Below are positions 1 through 7,962 of a DNA stretch of 12,888 bases, piece by piece (the first letter of the stretch is position 1; every line of letters starts with the position of its first letter). Made by a program: the position numbers and the translations under genes. Origin of the DNA: Oxalobacteraceae bacterium UBA7693 (GTDB lineage Bacteria > Pseudomonadota > Gammaproteobacteria > Burkholderiales > Burkholderiaceae_D); NCBI GenBank assembly GCA_002482715.1, contig DLGN01000114.1:3626-16513 (forward strand), written 5' to 3'. The notes below the pieces were generated by a model. The model saw only the letters and a list, made by a program, of their open reading frames with translations, had not been told where the DNA came from and did no database searches.

Positions 1-13
1 ATGTCGGAATACG

Positions 14-20
14 AAGGAGG
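14..20 (+). promoter_or_regulatory. Strong Shine-Dalgarno ahead of a 15-codon leader ORF
   Basis: AAGGAGG lies 5 bases before the ATG at 26. It is the strongest ribosome binding site at the head of the fds operon, yet it is 46 bases from the fdsG start codon at 67, too far to serve it directly. It therefore most likely loads ribosomes onto the leader ORF. Confidence 0.5.
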
Positions 21-25
21 ATGCA

Positions 26-73
26 ATGACATTCCCTCAATTCCCCAACCAAGATGCGGATAGCCCATGTTAA
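26..73 (+). CDS. Putative 15-aa leader peptide translationally coupled to fdsG
   Basis: A short ORF (ATG 26, TAA 71-73) encodes MTFPQFPNQDADSPC. It has an excellent Shine-Dalgarno sequence at 14-20 and its stop overlaps the fdsG start codon (ATG 67-69). The bases just before fdsG show no comparable ribosome binding site, so fdsG may depend on ribosomes that finish this leader. The peptide matches no family I know, and the composition (Pro, Gln, Asp) shows no run of regulatory codons as in amino-acid attenuators. Alternatives are a chance ORF, or a relic of an older fdsG N-terminus. Expression is an inference from the ribosome binding site and the overlap only. Confidence 0.35.
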   Translation: MTFPQFPNQDADSPC

Positions 74-588
74 GCGACCATCAACGAGAGACCGTTCATA
101 GCGCGATTCTCGAACACCAGTCTAAGCAATTTAATCAAGGCAGCTTGCTGCCGATTCTTCATGCGATTCAAGATCGCCTCGGTTTTATTCCAGCGGACGC
201 GACTCCTTTAATCGCCAAGGCCATAAATTTGTCGCGCGCGGAAGTCCATGGCGTGATCACGTTCTATCACCACTTTCGTCAAGAGCAACCGGCTAAGACC
301 GTCGTGCAAGTTTGCCGTGCCGAGGCTTGTCAGTCTATGGGTGCAGAAGTTTTGTGGCAGCACGCCTGCCAACATGCGAACAGCAACAGTACGATTACCT
401 TAGAACCCGTGTATTGCTTAGGACTCTGTTCGACAGCACCTGCAATGAGTGTGAATGAACGCCCCTATGCGCGAGTGAATGTCTCACGATTTGATCAACT
501 GCTTGAACGCCATCACGATACGCAAACTCGCAGTGCGGCATTAGCAGAATCAGCAGCATCAGCACAATCTGCGAAGGAGAACACATAA
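67..588 (+). CDS. fdsG: NAD-dependent formate dehydrogenase gamma subunit (NuoE-like 2Fe-2S protein)
   Basis: This 173-aa protein is the thioredoxin-fold [2Fe-2S] subunit of the soluble NAD+-linked molybdenum formate dehydrogenase, the counterpart of NuoE in complex I. The four cluster cysteines are visible as Cys83-x4-Cys88 and Cys117-x3-Cys121. The helical N-terminal part contains the family-typical stretch LSRAEVHGVITFYHHFR (residues 55-71). The last 25 or so residues are Ala/Ser/Gln-rich and probably disordered. An in-frame TAG at 61-63 rules out a longer N-terminus, so ATG 67 is the first possible start. It has no good ribosome binding site of its own and overlaps the stop of a short leader ORF. 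It is the first gene of fdsGBACD, and its TAA overlaps the ATG of fdsB by one base. In the cytoplasmic complex it sits near FdsB and carries a side cluster close to FMN. Confidence 0.96.
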   Translation: MLSDHQRETVHSAILEHQSKQFNQGSLLPILHAIQDRLGFIPADATPLIAKAINLSRAEVHGVITFYHHFRQEQPAKTVVQVCRAEACQSMGAEVLWQHACQHANSNSTITLEPVYCLGLCSTAPAMSVNERPYARVNVSRFDQLLERHHDTQTRSAALAESAASAQSAKENT

Positions 589-2168
589 TGGGTGTGCGTA
601 TTTATGTGCCTGCAGACACCGCAGCCATCGCCTTAGGTGCAGATGAAGTCGCAGAAGCGATCCTCACCCAAGCCCAACAACGCGGTGTTTCGGTCGACTT
701 AGTTCGCAATGGCTCACGCGGCTTATTTTGGTTAGAGCCGCTGGTTGAAGTACAAACCGATGCAGGTCGTGTTGCCTATGGTCCGGTACAAATGGAAGAT
801 GTGGCTTCGCTGTTTGCAGCGAATTTCTTGCAAGGCGACACCCATGCTTTATCGCTAGGCTTGACCGAAGAAATTCCTTATCTCAAAAAACAAGAACGCT
901 TGTGCTTTAGCCGCATGGGCGTGACCGATCCCTTGTCTTTAAGCGATTATGAAGCGCATCAAGGTTATACAGGCTTACGCCGCAGTTTGAATTTAACGTC
1001 GACGCAGATTGTGCAAGAAGTTTTGGATTCTGGCTTACGCGGACGCGGTGGTGCAGCTTTTCCAACCGGAATCAAATGGAAGACCGTGGCCGCAGCGACA
1101 GCGTCACAAAAATACATCGTCTGCAATGCCGATGAAGGTGACTCCGGTACTTACTCGGATCGCATGACGATGGAAGGCGATCCCTACATGCTGATCGAGG
1201 GCATGACGATTGCCGCCATTGCGACGGGGGCGACACGCGGTTATATCTATATCCGTTCCGAATATCCACGTGCATTGACTGTGATGCAAAGCGCGATTGA
1301 ACAAGCGACAGCCGCGGGCTACTTGGGTGACAAGATTGCTGGCTCCAACTACGCGTTTCATCTGGAAGTGCGCAAAGCCGCTGGTTCGTATGTGTGCGGT
1401 GAAGAAACCGCCATGTTAGAAAGCTTAGAAGGCAAGCGTGGCGTGGTGCGCGCCAAGCCCCCTATTCCCGCCTTACAAGGTTTATTCGGCGCGCCGACGG
1501 TTATCAATAATGTGATTAGCTTTGCGTCGGTGCCATTGATACTCGAACGCGGTGCGGCGTTTTACAAAAACTTTGGACTCGGTCGTTCGACTGGAACACT
1601 GCCTATCCAATTGACTGGCAATATCCGTTTTGGTGGCTTGATAGAAAAAGCCTTCGGCGTCACTTTGCGTGAACTCTTGTTCGACTTTGGCGGTGGCAGC
1701 GCCAGCGGCCGTCCTATCAAAGCGGCGCAAGTGGGCGGCCCCTTAGGTAGTTATGTGCCAGAACAGTATTGGGACCTGCCTTTTGACTACGAAGCCTATG
1801 CCGCGGTCGGTGCGACCTTGGGGCATGGCGGTATCGTCGTGCATGATGATTCGGCGGATATGTCGAAACTAGCTCGCTATGCGATGGAATTTTGTGCCTT
1901 GGAATCTTGCGGTAAATGCACACCATGTCGCATCGGATCTACCCGCGGTGTCGAAGTGATTGAACGCTTAGTGCAAGCTGATGCGAATTCTGCGCTCAAA
2001 CCTACGCAAGAAAAACTCTTACGCGATTTATGCAACACCATGCAATACGGCTCGCTGTGCGCGCTCGGTGGTATGACGCCGAATCCGGTAATCTCTGCAC
2101 TCAACTATTATCCGCAAGACTTTGGTCTAGCTGCGGCAAATCCGGCGTCGGATCAAACCAAGGCCTAG
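588..2168 (+). CDS. fdsB: NAD-dependent formate dehydrogenase beta subunit (NuoF-like, FMN and NAD binding)
   Basis: This 526-aa protein is the diaphorase subunit, which passes electrons from the Fe-S chain to FMN and then to NAD+. The first 100 or so residues form a thioredoxin-like extension, as in other FdsB/HoxF-type proteins, but without a 2Fe-2S cysteine set. The NuoF core begins near residue 110. The glycine-rich RGRGGAAFPTGIKW (151-164) and CNADEGDSGTYSDR (179-192) form the FMN/NADH site, and AGSYVCGEETAMLESLEG (265-282) is also conserved. The [4Fe-4S] cluster motif CGKCTPC is at 441-447, with the likely fourth ligand Cys491 in SLCALGG. AAGGAG at 574-579 precedes ATG 588, which overlaps the fdsG stop as TAATG, implying translational coupling. 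Its stop is followed after 9 bases by fdsA. Length and motifs are complete. Confidence 0.97.
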   Translation: MGVRIYVPADTAAIALGADEVAEAILTQAQQRGVSVDLVRNGSRGLFWLEPLVEVQTDAGRVAYGPVQMEDVASLFAANFLQGDTHALSLGLTEEIPYLKKQERLCFSRMGVTDPLSLSDYEAHQGYTGLRRSLNLTSTQIVQEVLDSGLRGRGGAAFPTGIKWKTVAAATASQKYIVCNADEGDSGTYSDRMTMEGDPYMLIEGMTIAAIATGATRGYIYIRSEYPRALTVMQSAIEQATAAGYLGDKIAGSNYAFHLEVRKAAGSYVCGEETAMLESLEGKRGVVRAKPPIPALQGLFGAPTVINNVISFASVPLILERGAAFYKNFGLGRSTGTLPIQLTGNIRFGGLIEKAFGVTLRELLFDFGGGSASGRPIKAAQVGGPLGSYVPEQYWDLPFDYEAYAAVGATLGHGGIVVHDDSADMSKLARYAMEFCALESCGKCTPCRIGSTRGVEVIERLVQADANSALKPTQEKLLRDLCNTMQYGSLCALGGMTPNPVISALNYYPQDFGLAAANPASDQTKA

Positions 2169-2177
2169 GAGAACAAC

Positions 2178-5081
2178 ATGCTTTCTCATTTAAAAGACAA
2201 AGATTTCGGCACGCCACGTCGCGAATCAGACCAGACCGTCAGCCTAGAAATCGACGGTGAAATGATTACCGTACCAGCGGGCACCTCGCTAATGCGTGCC
2301 GCCGTCGATGCGGGTATTCAAGTTCCCAAACTCTGTGCCACCGATAGCCTAGAACCCTTCGGCTCCTGTCGCTTATGTTTGGTGGAAATTGAAGGTCGCA
2401 AAGGTTTTCCGGCATCGTGCACCACGCCTGCTGAAGCTGGCATGAAGGTCAAAACCCAAAGCCCTCAATTGCAAGAATTACGCAAAGGCGTGATGGAGTT
2501 ATACATCTCTGATCACCCACTCGATTGCTTAACTTGCTCTGCGAATGGCAATTGCGAATTGCAAGATATGGCTGGCGTGACAGGCTTGCGCGAAGTACGC
2601 TACGGCGTCGGTGCTGGCAACGGTGTTACAAATGGCGGGAAACACCATCTCGATAGCAAAAAAGATGAATCGAACCCCTACTTCACTTATGACCCATCCA
2701 AATGTATCGTTTGTAATCGCTGCATCCGCGCATGTGAAGAAACACAAGGCACCTTTGCCTTAACGATCAGCGGTCGTGGTTTTGAAGCACGCGTTTCACC
2801 GGGCCAAGATCAGCCATTTATGGAATCGGAATGCGTGAGTTGCGGCGCGTGCGTTGAAGCCTGCCCTACCGCAACTTTGCAAGAAAAGACCGTCATCATG
2901 TTAGGTCAAGCCGAGCACAGCAAGATCACCACTTGCGCTTATTGCGGTGTGGGCTGCGGTTTTAAAGCGGAGATGAAAGGCAACCAAGTCGTGCGCATGG
3001 TGCCGTGGAAAGACGGCAAAGCCAACGAGGGACACTCCTGCATCAAAGGTCGCTTTGCTTGGGGTTATGCGACACACAAAGATCGCGTCACCAAACCCAT
3101 GATACGCAAGAGTATTCACGAAGCATGGCGTGAAGTCAGTTGGGACGAAGCCATCAACTATGCCGCTTCGGAATTCCGCCGCATTCAAGCTAAGTATGGC
3201 AAAGACGCCATCGGCGGCATTACCTCATCACGTTGCACCAATGAAGAAACCTACTTGGTACAAAAGCTCATACGTGCCGCGTTCGGTAATAACAATGTAG
3301 ATACTTGCGCGCGCGTTTGCCATTCACCAACAGGTTATGGCCTTGGTCAAACATTTGGTACCTCGGCAGGCACGCAAACCTTTAAGTCGGTCGAGCACGC
3401 TGATGTGATCATGGTGATCGGCGCGAATCCGAGTGATGCGCATCCGGTGTTTGCTTCACGCATGAAAAAACGCCTACGCCAAGGCGCCAAGTTGATCGTG
3501 ATCGACCCACGTCAAATTGATTTGGTCGATGGGCCGCATGTCAAAGCGGATTATCACTTACAACTCAAACCCGGCACCAATGTCGCGATCATCAGCGCAC
3601 TGGCGCACGTGATCGTCACCGAAGGCTTGGTTGCCGACGCGTATGTGCAAGAGCGCTGCGACGATAAATCATGGCGCGAATGGAGTGCATTTGTCGCACG
3701 TCCCGACAATTCGCCAGAAGCGATGGCAACCATTACGGGCGTCCCCGCAGAAACCATTCGCGCAGCCGCGCGTTTGTATGCAACCGGTGGTAATGCAGCG
3801 ATTTACTACGGTTTGGGCGTGACCGAACATGCGCAAGGCTCGACCATGGTCATGGGCATCGCCAACCTCGCGATGGCAACGGGTAATGTCGGACGTGAAG
3901 GCGTTGGCGTGAATCCGCTGCGCGGTCAGAACAATGTGCAAGGGGCGTGCGACATGGGTTCTTTCCCGCACGAATTACCAGGCTATCGTCATATTTCTGA
4001 TAGCACTGTACGTTCGCAATTTGAAGCGGCATGGGGCGTCACACTTAACCCAGAGCCGGGCTTACGCATACCAAATATGTTAGATGCCGCGCATGCTGGC
4101 GAATTCAAAGGCATGTACTGCGAAGGTGAAGATATCGTTCAATCTGATCCGAACACCCAGCACGTAACATCAGCATTAATGGCAATGGAATGCTTGGTCG
4201 TGCAAGATATTTTCTTAAATGAAACCGCCAAGTACGCGCACGTGTTTTTACCGGGCTCGTCTTTCCTCGAAAAAGACGGTACTTTCACCAATGCTGAACG
4301 ACGTATTTCACGCGTTCGCAAAGTGATGCCACCGAAAGCTGGTTACGCGGATTGGGAAGTGACGATGAAGCTCGCGAATGCACTCGGCTATCCTATGCAA
4401 TATCAACATCCTAGCGAAATCATGGCCGAGATCGCCGCACTGACACCGAGCTTCCGCGGAGTTAGTTATGAAAAAATTGATCGTCACGGCAGCGTGCAAT
4501 GGCCATGCAATGAGAACACAGAAGAAACTGGCACCGCGATTATGCATGTTGACAAATTTGTGCGCGGCAAAGGCCGCTTCATCATTACCCAGTATGTCGC
4601 CACCGATGAAAAAGTCACGCGCAAATTTCCATTGCTCTTAACGACTGGGCGTATCCTGTCGCAATACAATGTGGGCGCACAAACGCGTCGCACAGAGAAC
4701 AGTCAATGGCATCACGAAGATCGTCTGCACATTCACCCACACGATGCAGAAGAACGTGGCATTCAACATGATGCGTTCGTCAAAATCGAAAGCCGCGCTG
4801 GCGATACGGTCTTGCGCGCGTTTGTTACCCAAACAATGCAGCCGGGTGTGGTGTACACGACTTTCCATTTCCCAGAATCTGGCGCAAATGTGATTACCAC
4901 CGATAACTCGGATTGGGCGACGAATTGTCCTGAATACAAAGTCACTGCGGTGCAAGTGATGCCAGTGATGGCGACGGCGCAACAATCAGAATGGCAGCAC
5001 GCGCAACAGCAATTTGATGCCGAACAATTGGCGCTGGCACAAGCTGCTTGGAGCAGTAACAATGTGAGACCAAGCACTTGA
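2178..5081 (+). CDS. fdsA: NAD-dependent formate dehydrogenase catalytic alpha subunit (Mo-bis-MGD, Fe-S)
   Basis: This 967-aa subunit oxidises formate to CO2 at a molybdenum bis-MGD centre. Domains in order are: a [2Fe-2S] ferredoxin (Cys53, 64, 67, 81); a NuoG-type His-Cys cluster (His113, Cys117, 120, 126); two [4Fe-4S] ferredoxin motifs (Cys176, 179, 182, 186 and 219, 222, 225, 229); the MopB-proximal [4Fe-4S] cluster (Cys253, 256, 260, 288); the molybdopterin oxidoreductase core; and a dinucleotide-binding C-terminal domain from about 815. The probable Mo ligand is Cys381 with adjacent His382 in RVCHSPTGYG, so this is a cysteine enzyme, not a selenocysteine one. Arg582 in PLRGQNNVQGACDMG matches the conserved active-site arginine. 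AGGAG (2167-2171), overlapping the fdsB stop, precedes ATG 2178. All ligands expected for activity are present. It is cytoplasmic, with no Tat signal. Confidence 0.98.
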   Translation: MLSHLKDKDFGTPRRESDQTVSLEIDGEMITVPAGTSLMRAAVDAGIQVPKLCATDSLEPFGSCRLCLVEIEGRKGFPASCTTPAEAGMKVKTQSPQLQELRKGVMELYISDHPLDCLTCSANGNCELQDMAGVTGLREVRYGVGAGNGVTNGGKHHLDSKKDESNPYFTYDPSKCIVCNRCIRACEETQGTFALTISGRGFEARVSPGQDQPFMESECVSCGACVEACPTATLQEKTVIMLGQAEHSKITTCAYCGVGCGFKAEMKGNQVVRMVPWKDGKANEGHSCIKGRFAWGYATHKDRVTKPMIRKSIHEAWREVSWDEAINYAASEFRRIQAKYGKDAIGGITSSRCTNEETYLVQKLIRAAFGNNNVDTCARVCHSPTGYGLGQTFGTSAGTQTFKSVEHADVIMVIGANPSDAHPVFASRMKKRLRQGAKLIVIDPRQIDLVDGPHVKADYHLQLKPGTNVAIISALAHVIVTEGLVADAYVQERCDDKSWREWSAFVARPDNSPEAMATITGVPAETIRAAARLYATGGNAAIYYGLGVTEHAQGSTMVMGIANLAMATGNVGREGVGVNPLRGQNNVQGACDMGSFPHELPGYRHISDSTVRSQFEAAWGVTLNPEPGLRIPNMLDAAHAGEFKGMYCEGEDIVQSDPNTQHVTSALMAMECLVVQDIFLNETAKYAHVFLPGSSFLEKDGTFTNAERRISRVRKVMPPKAGYADWEVTMKLANALGYPMQYQHPSEIMAEIAALTPSFRGVSYEKIDRHGSVQWPCNENTEETGTAIMHVDKFVRGKGRFIITQYVATDEKVTRKFPLLLTTGRILSQYNVGAQTRRTENSQWHHEDRLHIHPHDAEERGIQHDAFVKIESRAGDTVLRAFVTQTMQPGVVYTTFHFPESGANVITTDNSDWATNCPEYKVTAVQVMPVMATAQQSEWQHAQQQFDAEQLALAQAAWSSNNVRPST

Positions 5082-5098
5082 ACACCGCGACCAATTCC

Positions 5099-5932
5099 AT
5101 GCAAGCCGAGGAGATGAGCGCTGATGAAAATGGCTCTCAGTCTCAAAGCGTGACGCGCTTGCGTGATGGTCAATGCCAACACGGCGAAGACCAAGTCGCG
5201 CAAGAAATCGCGGTGGCTTTGGTGTTCAACGGGATTGCCTTCGCCGTCATGATGGCAAGCCCGACCGAACTCGAGGACTTTGCCTACGGATTTGCTTTTT
5301 CTGAAGGCGTCATCGAACAAGTAGCGCAAATTTATGATGTTGAAACGACTGAGAGCGCACAGGGAATCACGCTCGATATCACCATTGCGGCAGTCTGCTT
5401 TGCCGGTTTAAAAGACAGAAAACGCCAATTGGCAGGACGCACAGGCTGTGGCTTATGCGGCGTAGAAAATTTAGCGCAAGCGACACGTCAACCTGCGCCT
5501 GTTCTATCCAAGCTGACTCTGCACGCAACAGCCATCTCAAGCGCCATCGCTGCGATGCGCGAACAACAAATTTTGTTGCAAGCAACTGGCAGCAGTCATG
5601 CTGCTGCGTGGTGCAGCGCTGACGGCACTGTTCAAGTCATTCGCGAAGATGTTGGCAGACATAATGCGCTCGACAAAGTTATCGGTGCTTGTCTACGAAA
5701 AGGAATCGACCCATCGCAAGGTTTCATTTGCATCACCAGCCGCGCTAGTTACGAAATGGTGCAAAAGACTGCATGTGCTGGCATCCCTGTACTCGCCGCC
5801 GTATCGGGCGTCACCAGTCTTGCTATCGACATCGCACAACAAGCAGGCGTCAGTTTATTAGGATTCACCCGTGGCAAGGATTTGAGTATCTATAGCCACC
5901 CACAACGCATACATATCCAAGACCATGAATAA
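5099..5932 (+). CDS. fdhD: Formate dehydrogenase accessory sulfurtransferase FdhD (FdsC)
   Basis: FdhD-family proteins take sulfur from a cysteine desulfurase and load it on the bis-MGD cofactor, which the formate dehydrogenase needs for activity. In fds operons the gene is called fdsC. Numbered from ATG 5099 (277 aa, close to the usual size), the catalytic CxxC is Cys117/Cys120 in RTGCGLCG, and the signature DVGRHNALDK lies at 184-193. The C-terminal GVSLLGFTRG is also typical. The start is uncertain. A TTG at 5078 overlapping the fdsA stop would add 7 residues. An ATG at 5114 directly abuts GAGGAG, too close for that to be its ribosome binding site. No choice has a strong Shine-Dalgarno sequence, so translation is probably coupled to fdsA. 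The gene's stop overlaps the fdsD start. Confidence 0.95.
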   Translation: MQAEEMSADENGSQSQSVTRLRDGQCQHGEDQVAQEIAVALVFNGIAFAVMMASPTELEDFAYGFAFSEGVIEQVAQIYDVETTESAQGITLDITIAAVCFAGLKDRKRQLAGRTGCGLCGVENLAQATRQPAPVLSKLTLHATAISSAIAAMREQQILLQATGSSHAAAWCSADGTVQVIREDVGRHNALDKVIGACLRKGIDPSQGFICITSRASYEMVQKTACAGIPVLAAVSGVTSLAIDIAQQAGVSLLGFTRGKDLSIYSHPQRIHIQDHE

Positions 5933-6212
5933 TCTCGACAGCATCAATAAGTTAATCAAAATGGCGAACCAGATCGGCACATTTTTTGAGAGCTTTCCCG
6001 ACCGTGAAGAAGCCTTGGACGGCATTGCCAATCATTTGAAAAAATTTTGGACACCAGCGATGCGCGCCAACTTAATTGATGGGATAGATGCAAACACCGC
6101 TAGTGAGCTGCACCAGATTGTGACGCAAGCCATCCACAAACATCGAGCAAGCTTGCTTAGTGGCGTGGCGAACAGTCATTCATCCGCTGAAAAACAATCA
6201 GCGCAACATTGA
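5925..6212 (+). CDS. fdsD: NAD-dependent formate dehydrogenase delta subunit
   Basis: This 95-aa protein is the small delta subunit found only with the FdsGBA-type enzyme. It is thought to assist assembly or cofactor handling and may stay bound to the complex. The family pattern is clear: KMANQIGTFFESFPDREEALDGIANHLKKFWTP-type sequence over residues 12-45, followed by MRANL. The rest is helical and polar, with a Ser/Gln-rich tail. It has no Fe-S ligands or membrane segments. ATG 5925 overlaps the last 8 bases of fdhD, so the two are almost certainly co-translated. It ends the operon, and 13 bases later comes the stop codon of a convergent gene, leaving no room for a conventional terminator hairpin. 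Confidence 0.93.
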   Translation: MNNLDSINKLIKMANQIGTFFESFPDREEALDGIANHLKKFWTPAMRANLIDGIDANTASELHQIVTQAIHKHRASLLSGVANSHSSAEKQSAQH

Positions 6213-6225
6213 CTAATCACACAAA

Positions 6226-6828
6226 TCACAGCACATCAACACTTTCCACCCGAATTAATTCACATGCACCAGCGCCAGTGTCTTCACGCGTTAACGACGA
6301 TTGCCAACGCCAACCATCTGGCGCACTTACTGCAACTAACTTTCCGCGTAAATGAATAATTTGTCCGGGACGTAATTCCTTCAAGCGTTTCTCGATTTGC
6401 GAGTTAGCTGGAATCATGTGCATATTGGCACTATGACTAGCGATTTCAGCGGGTGGACGTGGCGGCTGATTTTCCCAGCGATAATAATAAAAGCGATTAC
6501 TTTGCGAAATTGTCAGTGAAGACAACACTTCAGAATCCGACATCGATCCCCAACCCAAAGCCAAATCGACAGGCGATAGATCCGCCTCACGACCGATCGA
6601 ATACAACTCCTTCGCCAAGATACGCGCTTCAATCTCAAAATCGGCTAATGCCTTAATCGTGTAGTCGCCCTTCTGCCAACTATCGCCGCGATCAAGCATG
6701 GTTTGCACCGGCTCACTTTGCACCAATACACCATTCGAACGCGGAATCGGTTTCTGCGCACGCTGTTGATACTGATGCCAAGCACCAAATACGATCACTG
6801 CTGCAAGTAGCCAACGCCATGAGAACAT
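6226..6828 (-). CDS. Membrane-anchored conserved hypothetical protein
   Basis: A 200-aa protein of unknown function. Residues 5-18 (RWLLAAVIVFGAWH) form a single N-terminal hydrophobic segment, a signal anchor or uncleaved signal. The rest is soluble and probably periplasmic, with no further membrane segments. Recognisable conserved-looking blocks are the stretch around GREADLSPVDLALGWG (79-94), YYYRWENQPPRPP (113-125), HSANMHMIPA (132-141) and WRWQSSLTREDTGAGACEL (173-191). I recall similar uncharacterised proteins in proteobacteria with these blocks but know no function. The clustered His/Asn and Cys189 could be functional, which is speculation. The gene converges on fdsD with 13 bases between stop codons and follows the HEAT-like gene by 83 bases. 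No clear ribosome binding site precedes ATG 6828. Confidence 0.8.
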   Translation of the reverse strand: MFSWRWLLAAVIVFGAWHQYQQRAQKPIPRSNGVLVQSEPVQTMLDRGDSWQKGDYTIKALADFEIEARILAKELYSIGREADLSPVDLALGWGSMSDSEVLSSLTISQSNRFYYYRWENQPPRPPAEIASHSANMHMIPANSQIEKRLKELRPGQIIHLRGKLVAVSAPDGWRWQSSLTREDTGAGACELIRVESVDVL

Positions 6829-6911
6829 TTTTGTACTTTATAAATTGAGGGGAAAATAATTACTTTGCCACTGAATTAACAACATACCTGTGATTGACAC
6901 GGGGCTTGTAT
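6829..6911 (-). promoter_or_regulatory. AT-rich intergenic gap, possible weak promoter for the downstream gene
   Basis: This 83-base gap lies between two - strand genes. On the - strand it contains TTGTTA followed 17 bases later by TTATTT, and closer to the start codon a TATAAA. Either could be a poor sigma70 element. No hairpin terminator and no ribosome binding site are visible. Confidence is low because the region is simply AT-rich. Confidence 0.2.
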
Positions 6912-7352
6912 CTAGTTTTCATAAGTGGTGCGTTTTTTTAGGTATTCGACCGCATCGACCAAATGCTCGTAATGCACTTGCGTATGGCTAGCATCATGGC
7001 CAGGAACAACAATACCGAGATAATGATGAATGTCGCAGGCGGCATCCATTGCATAGCCACGAACTTCTTCGCTCATATCGTGCAAGGCGGCGGACACAAT
7101 AGGCAATACTTTTTCTTCACTAAGCTCGCCACAAACTCGGGCTATATGACCTAAACCAGTCAACGCATTGCAGCGTGTTTGTATATGAGCGTGGCTCGCC
7201 AACTTTACACAAATATTTTCGGCCCAAAGTCGATCAACACAGTCTGAATTCATGCCGACAACAATAGGAACGTAGAGAAGTTCATCAGTAATTCCATTGA
7301 CTAAAACAGCTTCAATATCTGACTCACTCCAACCCTCGATAAATGGATTCAT
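6912..7352 (-). CDS. HEAT-repeat-like small protein
   Basis: This 146-aa cytoplasmic protein has an alpha-alpha repeat pattern typical of HEAT/PBS-lyase-like proteins. The repeat units are best seen at residues 55-76 (IQTRCNALTGLGHIARVCGE) and 82-114 (VLPIVSAALHD...VRGYAMDAACDIHHYLGI), with the usual D/R at helix turns. The N-terminus MNPFIEGWSESDIEAVL and LLYVPIVVGMN (25-35) are, from memory, shared by a widespread family of stand-alone small proteins in proteobacteria. Related small HEAT proteins are sometimes immunity or adaptor proteins, but nothing here proves that. The start codon lacks a clear Shine-Dalgarno sequence. The gene begins 37 bases after the acetyltransferase stop, so the two may share a transcript. 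Confidence 0.8.
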   Translation of the reverse strand: MNPFIEGWSESDIEAVLVNGITDELLYVPIVVGMNSDCVDRLWAENICVKLASHAHIQTRCNALTGLGHIARVCGELSEEKVLPIVSAALHDMSEEVRGYAMDAACDIHHYLGIVVPGHDASHTQVHYEHLVDAVEYLKKRTTYEN

Positions 7353-7389
7353 ATTTAAACATTTCTAGCAAATTAGATTAGGATCAATC

Positions 7390-7821
7390 TTAAAGCTTCA
7401 TATGCAAAATCGGAAATGGTTTTCCCATACTATCAAGCGGTGAACGTTCGATGATCTTAAACCCCATGTGCTGATAAAAACCGACCGCCTTTGGATTCTG
7501 TTCATTGACATCGACTTCGGTTGCACCAAGTTGTTCGATTGCGTATCGCAACAACACCTTACCCACTCCTTGTCCTCGCGCTTCATTTAAGATGAACAGC
7601 ATTTCAATCTTAGAATCATGCACACCGACAAAACCTATAATCGAACCAGCTTCATTTTTCACACACTTTAATATGACCGCTGGAAAAGCCTGTTCAATGA
7701 TCATCGGTTTAAAAAACGCGATATCGTCTTCGGTAATGAAATCATGCGTCGCGCGGACTGAGTTTTCCCAAACATCTAGCATCTCTGCGTAATCTTCCGG
7801 GCGCACATTTTCTACCTGCAT
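7390..7821 (-). CDS. GNAT-family N-acetyltransferase, YjaB-like
   Basis: This 143-aa single-domain GNAT enzyme would transfer acetyl from acetyl-CoA to an amine of an unknown substrate. The acetyl-CoA pyrophosphate-binding loop RGQGVG is at 82-87, directly after strand EMLFILNE. VNEQNPKAVGFYQHMGFK (105-122) is the typical motif B, with Tyr116 as possible general acid. SVRATHDFI (21-29) and the C-terminal DSMGKPFPILHM strongly recall E. coli YjaB. The start at 7821 is preceded by AGGA 6 bases upstream. An in-frame upstream start at 7884 would add 21 residues without family similarity, so I reject it. The gene lies upstream of, and probably co-transcribed with, the HEAT-like gene. Confidence 0.92.
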   Translation of the reverse strand: MQVENVRPEDYAEMLDVWENSVRATHDFITEDDIAFFKPMIIEQAFPAVILKCVKNEAGSIIGFVGVHDSKIEMLFILNEARGQGVGKVLLRYAIEQLGATEVDVNEQNPKAVGFYQHMGFKIIERSPLDSMGKPFPILHMKL

Positions 7822-7957
7822 CTTGTTTCCTATAAGTTTGATTTGGATTACTTCGCTTGAGATCGTAGTGCATTCATCGCGCATTTAGATTGTTTACTTT
7901 CAAAACAGCTATAAGCACAACATGTTAGACCAAAGAATTCGCAATTCAAGAAACTTG
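7822..7957 (-). other. 136-bp intergenic region with an imperfect palindrome
   Basis: No gene is supported here. The part next to the 121-aa gene holds an imperfect palindrome, annotated separately. The part next to the acetyltransferase is AT-rich and should carry its promoter and ribosome binding site, but no clear -35/-10 pair stands out. Confidence 0.5.
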
Positions 7958-7962
7958 TTATG
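7916..7962 (-). repeat. Imperfect palindrome at the 3' end of the 121-aa gene
   Basis: On the - strand, CATAACA (7962-7956) can pair with TGTTGTG (7922-7916). After one mismatch GTT pairs with AAC, and at the centre GAATT-GCG-AATTC forms a 5-bp stem. The element overlaps the stop codon of the 121-aa gene and has no following T-tract, so it is not a standard terminator. It could be an mRNA 3' structure or part of a recombination site resembling the one at 8347-8405. Confidence 0.4.

Noticed and set aside
1..63. Frame open from the window edge, ending TAG at 61-63, which could be the 3' end of an upstream gene
   Set aside because: Only 20 codons (MSEYEGGCNDIPSIPQPRCG), no family resemblance, and it overlaps the better-supported leader ORF with its own ribosome binding site.
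7822..7884. N-terminal extension of the acetyltransferase by 21 residues
   Set aside because: The added residues do not fit the GNAT N-terminus, and ATG 7821 has a good AGGA site at proper spacing.
7924..7930. GTTAGAC on the + strand, a perfect match to the attC core GTTRRRY
   Set aside because: No complementary RYYYAAC box at a fitting distance upstream was found on the + strand. A 7-bp degenerate match alone is not significant.
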